In this document: piece after piece, positions 21,729-27,052 of the stretch
Layout of the letters: each line of letters starts with the position of its first letter
Position numbering within the stretch: position 1 is the stretch's first letter
IMG/VR virus record: IMGVR_UViG_3300015168_000003
Span: 1 to 27,052 of that record
Strand: one strand, 5' to 3'
Length of the DNA: 27,052 nt
Source of the DNA: a virus
The notes under the pieces: model-generated
The model's database searches: none
The model's input: only the letters and a program-made list of their open reading frames with translations
What the model was told of the DNA's origin: nothing
Made by a program: the position numbers and the translations under genes

Positions 21729-21845
21729 TCAGCGTTCAACGCTGCAACCATGAGTCCAGATCAGGATGAAGGCCCAGACGGTGATCGCGATGACGATGTT
21801 GACGACGAACTCGTGCGGGTGGCGCGGTGGCGGTCTATTTGGCAT
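21729..21845 (-). CDS. 38-residue single-helix membrane miniprotein
   Basis: Found by reading the gap between polymerase and the 21689 gene. Starts MPNRPPPRHPHEF, then a hydrophobic helix (VVNIVIAITVWAFILIW) and ends THGCSVER. ATG at 21845 overlaps the polymerase end by 11 bases, which fits the spacing used throughout this operon. Size and single membrane helix fit pinholin-like, toxin-like or regulatory miniproteins; none can be chosen. The proline-rich basic start would stay in the cytoplasm. Confidence 0.55.
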   Translation of the reverse strand: MPNRPPPRHPHEFVVNIVIAITVWAFILIWTHGCSVER

Positions 21846-23922
21846 AATGGTGAAGGATGTGGCCCTCGGCCGCGACGGGCAGGTCGGCGGCCCATGGCGG
21901 GGGCGTGCTCATGATGGCGAGCTTGGCTTCGAGGAGGTACTTGCTCTCCTTTTTCGGCGCGTAGCCGTTCAGTTCGTCGTGCACGGACCAACGATAGCGG
22001 TAACCGTAAGGTGAAAGCTGGCGGATGCATTCGGCCTTCCAGTAGGCGAGCAGCTCGCGGGCGATGCGCTGGACCCGGTTCTCCGTCAGCTTGCCGCCGT
22101 AGGTCTCGACGTGCTGCTTGGGATTGCGCGAGTTCTTGATCACCCAAGCGGTGAGCGTCTTTTCCGTGCGGTTGCGCATCGAGTTGAACTCGCGCTTGAC
22201 CTTGACGTCGAAGTACGTGATGCGCTCGCCGTTCGGCAGCATGACGTGGTGATCGCGGCCGTCGTCCCGTTCCATCTCCTGCTCGCACTTGGCCCAAATC
22301 CCGGTCTTGTAGTCGCAGATGAGCGGTGACTTGGAGCGGAAGTCCTTGACCACGTCGACCGCGGGCGGGAAGATGGACCAGCCGGCGAGGTCGTTGTTCG
22401 CGATCCGGTCGCGGATCTGGCTGGCGCGGAAGAACTGCCACTTGCTCGGGTCCTTGTCCGCCATCGAGGGACAATAGGAGGACTCCTGTTCGAAGATGAT
22501 GATCATCGCCATGGTCCGCGCCATCTCGCAGAACTTCGGCGCCCCGGCCTGATAACCGAGGGCGAGGAGCCTTGCCTTGGCGAGGGCGTAAATCGCGGCC
22601 GAGAAGTCCTTCAATCGGCCGGGCTGGCTGTAACCCATGGTCGAGCGGGCGTGGGCGTCGTAGGGCGAGGCGCCCTTGCGGCAGGCTTCGAGGAAGACGC
22701 GGTCGCCGACCAGCCAGTTCAACACTCGCGGTTCAATCTGGCTGGAGTCCGCGTTGAGCAGATCGAAGCCGGGCGGGCAGCCGATGAAGTGTCGCACGTT
22801 GAAGCCCTCGAACTCGTCCTTGTCCAAGTTCTGCATGCGCAGGCCTCCGCCGGACTGCCAGCGGGCCGTGTGCGGGGCTTTGCGATAGATCAGTTCAAAG
22901 GGGATCGTGCCGTCGCGACGCGTGCGGGCGCGCATCTGGTCGATGTGGGTCTTGGTCTGCTGAGCCTTGGTGTAGGTGCGGATGTCGTCGAGCCACGGGG
23001 CGTGGCGCTCGTAACGCTTGGCCCAGTTCTCGACTTCCGGCTCGTCGAGGGAGAGGGAGGGAGGGGGCGGGATGCCCCGTTTCGCGCACTCCAGCTGCAC
23101 GCCCTTGATGCTCGTCACCGGGAAGCGGTTGGCCCATGGGATGCGCTTGGCGATCACGTTCTGCGCGTTCGTCATCTGAATCCTCGCCTTGACCATGAGT
23201 TCCTGATCGGCGAACACGCCCGCCCAGCCGGCGCGGCGCTGCTCCCTCGCGAGGAAGCGCTCCAGCAACGGCCAGCGGTGCTGATGCCCGGCCCAGATCC
23301 AGCCACACTGGCGGCCGTCCGTGGCGGCGTAATCACGCAACTCGGTGGCGCCCGCTTGGCCCGCCTTGGCCTTGGCGCGGACCGACTTGTCGGCCGTCTC
23401 GCCAATGAGGGTCTGCGCGCAGCGGTCGAGGCCCCGGTCGAGCTGGCAGTAGGCGGCAAACTCGGCCGTGCAGTCCCACAGCTCCGGGAGCTTCACGTCC
23501 TCGGGGATGACCTTGTCCTTCTTCAGGCGCCGGGCGACCAGCTCATCGAAGGCGGCCCGGTGGGAGACCCACTGCTTGACCTTCGCGCAGTCGCGCCACG
23601 GGGCGTCCGCCGGGTGTCCGACCCAGCGCCACCACTTGCCCTTCTTGAATAGTTCGAGGGCGACGAGGTAGGCGTTGAAGGCCGGGTGGGCGATGTAGCC
23701 CCAGTCGTTCAGCTCCTTGTTCTGGACCGAGTATTTCGTCGAGTAATACGTCTCGAAGTCGACGGCGACGAAGTCCGGGATCTCAATCAAGGGCAGTGGC
23801 CACGAGGGGCCGTGCACGTGCCGCCACGTCGGGTCACTCGGGATGCGCCCCTCGGTCGAGTCGAGGGAGAACAGGGGCACCGTCATCTCGTCGTTGATCG
23901 CTACTTTCCGCGGGACAGCCAT
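21835..23922 (-). CDS. Family A DNA polymerase with 3'-5' exonuclease domain
   Basis: Phage replicative polymerase, 695 residues; starts at the ATG at 23922, the longer frame being a shadow of the resolvase gene. Exonuclease: VDFET with Asp55 and Glu57, SHRAAFDE (about 121-127) and the YAATD motif with Asp202. Polymerase: TARWQSGGG and MQNL near 355-365, motif A NADSSQIEPR with Asp392, motif B AKARLLALGYQAG (Lys449, Tyr457) and motif C VHDE with Asp649. All catalytic residues are present. The motif A Pro in place of Leu (IEPR for IELR) is mild divergence. Overlaps the resolvase gene by 22 bases. Confidence 0.93.
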   Translation of the reverse strand: MAVPRKVAINDEMTVPLFSLDSTEGRIPSDPTWRHVHGPSWPLPLIEIPDFVAVDFETYYSTKYSVQNKELNDWGYIAHPAFNAYLVALELFKKGKWWRWVGHPADAPWRDCAKVKQWVSHRAAFDELVARRLKKDKVIPEDVKLPELWDCTAEFAAYCQLDRGLDRCAQTLIGETADKSVRAKAKAGQAGATELRDYAATDGRQCGWIWAGHQHRWPLLERFLAREQRRAGWAGVFADQELMVKARIQMTNAQNVIAKRIPWANRFPVTSIKGVQLECAKRGIPPPPSLSLDEPEVENWAKRYERHAPWLDDIRTYTKAQQTKTHIDQMRARTRRDGTIPFELIYRKAPHTARWQSGGGLRMQNLDKDEFEGFNVRHFIGCPPGFDLLNADSSQIEPRVLNWLVGDRVFLEACRKGASPYDAHARSTMGYSQPGRLKDFSAAIYALAKARLLALGYQAGAPKFCEMARTMAMIIIFEQESSYCPSMADKDPSKWQFFRASQIRDRIANNDLAGWSIFPPAVDVVKDFRSKSPLICDYKTGIWAKCEQEMERDDGRDHHVMLPNGERITYFDVKVKREFNSMRNRTEKTLTAWVIKNSRNPKQHVETYGGKLTENRVQRIARELLAYWKAECIRQLSPYGYRYRWSVHDELNGYAPKKESKYLLEAKLAIMSTPPPWAADLPVAAEGHILHHYAK

Positions 23923-24521
23923 TTTTGTTTGGTCAGATACTGAGCTAGTTCGAGGCGTCGGTCGTTGTCCAGATCCTGCAAGTTCATCGGTTCTTCGTTG
24001 TCTGTGTAGATGCGGCGAACTTGGTGGGTCAGATCCTGCAGCCAGAGGGCGTCGCATTGATTGTCATCATAGGCCCAAGGTTGCGACTTGGTCGGCCGAT
24101 GTGGGACGAAGTGTTGATCTGGGAAGGCCTTCAGGGCCGTCCTCACCATGAGCTGCTTCGATTCGTGCGTTAGCTGGCCGTTGCCCGTCGCCCACTTCTT
24201 GATGGTTGCGGCCGAGAAGGACCAGACGGGAATCTCGTCGCAACGGGCGGCGATTTGATAGGTGATGGCCTCCAGTCCCTTTTGTACGAGTGACGTTTTG
24301 CCGCCCGCCTTACGGCCGCCGACGACGGCCTCGTAACTGATGAGGCTGATCTTGAAGTCGCGGATCGTCTCACCCAGCCAGTCAGCGTACCAGTTGAACC
24401 GGTGGCCGGGATGAGACGTCGGCTTGAGGCTGAAATCAACGGCGCCGGACGTATGGACTTTGCCGTCTGCGTTGACGGCCCAGCCAGTCACCGTGGCCGT
24501 GTCGAGGGCAAGGAGGTTCAC
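23901..24521 (-). CDS. RuvC-like Holliday junction resolvase
   Basis: Cuts branched DNA during replication or packaging. 206 residues from a GTG at 24521, which overlaps the stop of the membrane miniprotein (GTGA). The acidic catalytic set is complete: Asp7 (LLALDTATVTGW), Glu64 (SYEAVVGG) and Asp153/Asp157 in YDDNQCDALWL, and the usual GGRKAGGKTSLV loop follows the Glu. The last ~40 residues (from RIYTDNEEP) are an added charged tail not needed for the fold. Earlier upstream starts read through the miniprotein gene in another frame and give Arg/Pro-rich nonsense. Confidence 0.87.
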   Translation of the reverse strand: MNLLALDTATVTGWAVNADGKVHTSGAVDFSLKPTSHPGHRFNWYADWLGETIRDFKISLISYEAVVGGRKAGGKTSLVQKGLEAITYQIAARCDEIPVWSFSAATIKKWATGNGQLTHESKQLMVRTALKAFPDQHFVPHRPTKSQPWAYDDNQCDALWLQDLTHQVRRIYTDNEEPMNLQDLDNDRRLELAQYLTKQKWLSRGK

Positions 24522-24676
24522 TTGCGGAGGAGCAACCAAGCGAAGAGGGCGAGGGCGAATCCGCCGACGAGGGCGGAGATCACGACGCGGGCGGTTAGTT
24601 GCTCGCGACGGACGAAGGACTCGGCGAGATTGGCGAGGAAACCGAGGAGGAAGGAGAGGAGGATGATCGTGGACAT
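24518..24676 (-). CDS. 52-residue two-helix membrane miniprotein (holin-like)
   Basis: Found by reading the gap between two early genes. ATG at 24676, stop at 24518. Two hydrophobic helices: TIILLSFLLGFLANLA (residues 3-18) and VVISALVGGFALALFAWLLL (31-50), separated by a charged turn (ESFVRREQLTAR) and ending Arg-Lys. The arrangement is that of a small class II holin-like protein. Its stop overlaps the resolvase GTG start. The function could also be membrane anchoring of the replication complex. Confidence 0.62.
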   Translation of the reverse strand: MSTIILLSFLLGFLANLAESFVRREQLTARVVISALVGGFALALFAWLLLRK

Positions 24677-24678
24677 GA

Positions 24679-24867
24679 TTAGGTTTGGGTTTTGAGTTGA
24701 TACTTGAGGACAAAGTTCTGAGCTTCGACTTTCTCCTTGCGGGAGAGGGAGCGCGAGCGGGCGAGGGCCTTGATGCGCTCGGCGTCCGCCGGGTTGACGG
24801 GCTTGGAGGCGAGCAGGGTCTGCAGGACGAGCACCGTGTCGCCGTGCGTGTGATATTTGAGGTTCAT
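24679..24867 (-). CDS. 62-residue basic helical protein
   Basis: Begins MNLKYHTHGDTVLVLQTLL and continues as charged helices (DAERIKALARSRSLSRKEKVE, shortened here). ATG at 24867 overlaps the preceding gene by ATGA; the stop is 2 bases before the miniprotein start. No family known; basic and small, so possibly DNA-binding. Confidence 0.65.
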   Translation of the reverse strand: MNLKYHTHGDTVLVLQTLLASKPVNPADAERIKALARSRSLSRKEKVEAQNFVLKYQLKTQT

Positions 24868-25508
24868 GGCGACTCCGTGCCGCCGTGGAGGTTCTCCTGC
24901 TTGAAGATCTTCTTCGCCGAGTCCTGCGAGAAGAGGCGCCCCATCACGGCCTGCACGGCGACGGCCGCGACCTGCGTCATCTCGTGCTCCCAAGTGTGCT
25001 TCGGGTCGACGACCGCGCCAAAGTCTTCGAGCAGCGTGGCCTCGGCCGCTTCGCCGATTTCCTCCATCAAGATCGAGTTCCACTTGTAGGGGTGCTGCTT
25101 GCGCATTGGCCCCCACTTCTGGTCCTGCTTGTCCATCTCGGCGAGGAGCAGGGTCAGCGCCCGGTCGCGATAAGTGTCGACCTCGGAGAGGAACGGCGGG
25201 GCGGCCGGAGCCGGCGGAGCCTTCAGCTTGAGCTGCTCCGTCTGGATGGCGATGAGGCGGTTGAGCCGGACGACTTCGCAAGTGAGGTCGCCGATTTCCG
25301 CGTCTTTTTTGCGGACCAGCGACCATTCAGGGGGCGGAGGCGCAGCGACGTCCTGCAACGACCGGGCCGGTTCGTCTGACATTCGTGCCCGGACCTCGTC
25401 TTCAACAAGAATGAGCAGGGCCTTGAGGTCGTCGCCCAGTACGCGGGCGTCGATGGCGTGCGGGTGTTCCGCGTGCAGTCGGATGATTCGGATCTGTTCG
25501 GTGTCCAT
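24864..25508 (-). CDS. MazG-like nucleotide pyrophosphohydrolase with N-terminal extension
   Basis: 214 residues. The C-terminal half (about 112-192) is MazG-like: EMDKQDQKWG, then a W-x-x-I-L-x-EE-I-G-E helix with Glu149, Glu150 and Glu153, and EMTQVAAVAVQAV with Glu176 and Gln179 in place of the common Asp. It would cut NTPs or dNTPs to monophosphates, perhaps cleaning up modified or alarmone-type nucleotides in infection. Residues 1-50 are a separate helical piece and 62-95 a coiled coil. Overlaps the next gene by ATGA. Confidence 0.78.
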   Translation of the reverse strand: MDTEQIRIIRLHAEHPHAIDARVLGDDLKALLILVEDEVRARMSDEPARSLQDVAAPPPPEWSLVRKKDAEIGDLTCEVVRLNRLIAIQTEQLKLKAPPAPAAPPFLSEVDTYRDRALTLLLAEMDKQDQKWGPMRKQHPYKWNSILMEEIGEAAEATLLEDFGAVVDPKHTWEHEMTQVAAVAVQAVMGRLFSQDSAKKIFKQENLHGGTESP

Positions 25509-25511
25509 AGG

Positions 25512-27052
25512 TTACTTGATTTCGCGTTCGATGCGTTTGATGACGACCGGATATTTGAGGTATTCGGTGATGTGAGGCGGCACGTTGCGCACGGACCGCA
25601 GGAAGTCGAGGTACTCGGGCGGCAGGTCGCCAATCTTCTTGATCTTGGCGTGCGTCTTGAACTTGCCGAAGGTGATGGCCATGGCCTCGATTTCGAGGAT
25701 GCGGGCCTTCTCCGTCTGGAGTTCCTTGGTCTTCTTAGCGAAATCGACGCCCTCCTTCTTCGGCTTGTCGGGCGCGAGTTCGTCCTTCTTGAGCACGGGG
25801 GCCTTCGGTCCCTTACCTTGTGTCTCGGCCCGGTCCTGATCGCGGGCGTCGGCCGCAAATGCGGGCATGACCTCCTCCCATCCGTTGATCTTTAGCGCGG
25901 CGTCGCCCTTGATCGAGACGCGGCCCGTGTTGGTCGCCGGGTGGTAGAACCACGCGTAGCTGGTCTTCAGCTTGGGGTTGCTGGCGGCCAGCTCGCGACA
26001 GGAAAACGGGAACATGAACTTGATCCCGTCGACCTCCACGTCCTTCGTCGGCGACTGGACCAAGCGCTCGGCCATGGTGGCGCCGGTCGCGGGAAAGTCA
26101 GGCGCGGCCTCGGGTGGGAGCGGGGGCGGTAACGGTGGGAACATGGGACCCGGAGGCGCGACCTTTTCGCCCGTCTTCGTGCTGTACGCGTTCGACTGGC
26201 TCAGATCGGGCTTCGGCACGGGCGGCAGATCCGGCGATTTGACAGCGGCCGGGGCCGCGGGCACGCCCCCAACGGCCGAGATGATCGTGTGCTTGAAGTT
26301 GAAAAACCGGGGCTGGTTGTCGACCGGGACGCGGGGGTCGTACTGGTTGAGGTGGCGCCAGAGGTTGCAGAGCATCTGGAACACGCGATACTCGGTCGCC
26401 AGCTGAGCGGGCGAATAAGCCGCGGCCTCGGTGCGTCCGATTTCGGTGGAGGACATGTACAGGTTGATGCCGCAGCACTCGATGAAGCGCTCCTTCCAGT
26501 ACGTCTTGCCATAGGCTGCAATCTGCATCGCCTGATCGGGGAAGGGCTCAATCGGATAGTCGGGCTTGGTCTTCTTCGTCTTGTAGTCGAGGACGCCGGG
26601 CTTGGTCAGGTTCTGCCAGAGGAAGGGCAGGTCGCTCGTGCCGCCGAATCCGTCCTCGTGGTTGATCAGCACGATTTCACTCACGACGGGCGTGATGCCG
26701 CGGGCCTCGATCCACTGGATGGCCGGGGCCGTGTAGGCGTAAGTCGTCGCGTTGGGGGCGAATTCCGTCTTGTTCAGCTTGGCGGAGAAGTAGCGGTCCA
26801 TCTCGCCATGCACCCCGGTCCCATGATCGCCGGCCTTTTCGACCTCCTTGCGGCTCTCGACGATGACGCGGTCGATGTAGTAGTCCTCGCTTTCCTTCTT
26901 GTCCTTCTTCAAGCGGAGACCGGCGAGGGCGACCTGCTCCATCTTCCACTTGTCGAGGCCGGGCTTGTCGAGGAGCTGCAGGATGGAGGAGACCGAGGGG
27001 AAGAGGCCGAGCTTGCGGGCATCGGCGAGCGTGGTGGGGCGCGTGCCGTCAC
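25512..27052 (-). CDS. PD-(D/E)XK nuclease fused to a DUF3820-like C-terminal domain, 5' end beyond window
   Basis: At least 512 residues; the frame is open to the right edge (first full codon at 27050), where LADARKLGLFPSVSSILQLL fits the family, so the ATG at 26942 is not the true start. The nuclease motifs are GTGVHGEMDRYF (His), GGTSDLPF (Asp) and VLDYKTKK (Asp-x-Lys), as in RecB/Cas4-like exonucleases. A proline-rich linker with many PP repeats lies near 26090-26230. A small middle domain (CRELAASNPKLK, HPATNTGRVSIKGD) follows, and then a C-terminal ITFGKF with GDLPPEYLDFLRS pattern, typical of DUF3820. The protein probably resects DNA ends for recombination-dependent replication. Confidence 0.8.
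   Translation of the reverse strand, partial: DGTRPTTLADARKLGLFPSVSSILQLLDKPGLDKWKMEQVALAGLRLKKDKKESEDYYIDRVIVESRKEVEKAGDHGTGVHGEMDRYFSAKLNKTEFAPNATTYAYTAPAIQWIEARGITPVVSEIVLINHEDGFGGTSDLPFLWQNLTKPGVLDYKTKKTKPDYPIEPFPDQAMQIAAYGKTYWKERFIECCGINLYMSSTEIGRTEAAAYSPAQLATEYRVFQMLCNLWRHLNQYDPRVPVDNQPRFFNFKHTIISAVGGVPAAPAAVKSPDLPPVPKPDLSQSNAYSTKTGEKVAPPGPMFPPLPPPLPPEAAPDFPATGATMAERLVQSPTKDVEVDGIKFMFPFSCRELAASNPKLKTSYAWFYHPATNTGRVSIKGDAALKINGWEEVMPAFAADARDQDRAETQGKGPKAPVLKKDELAPDKPKKEGVDFAKKTKELQTEKARILEIEAMAITFGKFKTHAKIKKIGDLPPEYLDFLRSVRNVPPHITEYLKYPVVIKRIEREIK

Noticed and set aside
22651-23652. Long plus-strand open frame (333 codons) inside the polymerase gene
   Set aside because: Antisense to conserved polymerase motifs; shadow.
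24522-24713. Upstream extension of the resolvase frame
   Set aside because: Pro/Arg-rich nonsense that overlaps the two-helix miniprotein; the GTG at 24521 gives the normal RuvC N-terminus.
1-27052. Integrase, repressor, CRISPR array, attachment site or insertion sequence
   Set aside because: No protein motifs or direct-repeat arrays of these kinds were seen; lifestyle cannot be decided from this window.

Overview
This window is part of the genome of a tailed, siphovirus-like double-stranded DNA phage or prophage. It carries the end of an HK97-type portal, a ClpP-like prohead protease, a major capsid protein, connector proteins, tail tube, tail chaperones with a frameshift, a tape measure and a phage-type replication set. 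DNA is GC-rich (around 60% by eye). No integrase, repressor, tRNA, CRISPR array or insertion sequence was seen. Sec-type signal peptides and one lipoprotein-like signal fit a Gram-negative host. Signal-peptide plus Ig-like proteins in GC-rich DNA would suit Verrucomicrobiota or a relative, but that is only a guess.

Positions 1-5412 (+ strand): portal C-terminus, a secreted-looking protein, a small beta-rich protein, prohead protease with scaffold-like tail, major capsid protein, two small proteins, gp6-like connector and head-closure protein. Positions 5409-11870 (+): a block between head and tail genes that is not usual there. It holds a 1243-residue fibre with an S74 autocleaving chaperone, then small proteins with signal peptides, an Ig fold, a lipobox, coiled coils or a membrane anchor. 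Positions 11867-18114 (+): tail terminator, tail tube, small basic protein, G/GT chaperones, gp10-like protein, short tape measure and four tail-tip candidates, one cysteine-rich.

Positions 18043-27052 (- strand, converging on the tail genes): early/replication operon. Reading leftward from the right edge it has a PD-(D/E)XK nuclease, MazG-like pyrophosphohydrolase, small protein, tiny two-helix membrane protein, RuvC-like resolvase, family A DNA polymerase, tiny one-helix membrane protein, small protein, AEP-type primase, small protein, RecA-fold RepA-like helicase and three small proteins. Many genes overlap by 4 bases (ATGA or GTGA), so translation is probably coupled.

The most striking points: six proteins of the structural half, including the capsid protein, begin with export-signal-like segments; the G/GT frameshift site has a complete dnaX-like layout; the fibre has a low-GC centre flanked by high-GC ends; and two membrane miniproteins (38 and 52 residues) sit in the gaps of the replication operon. 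No endolysin was found here.
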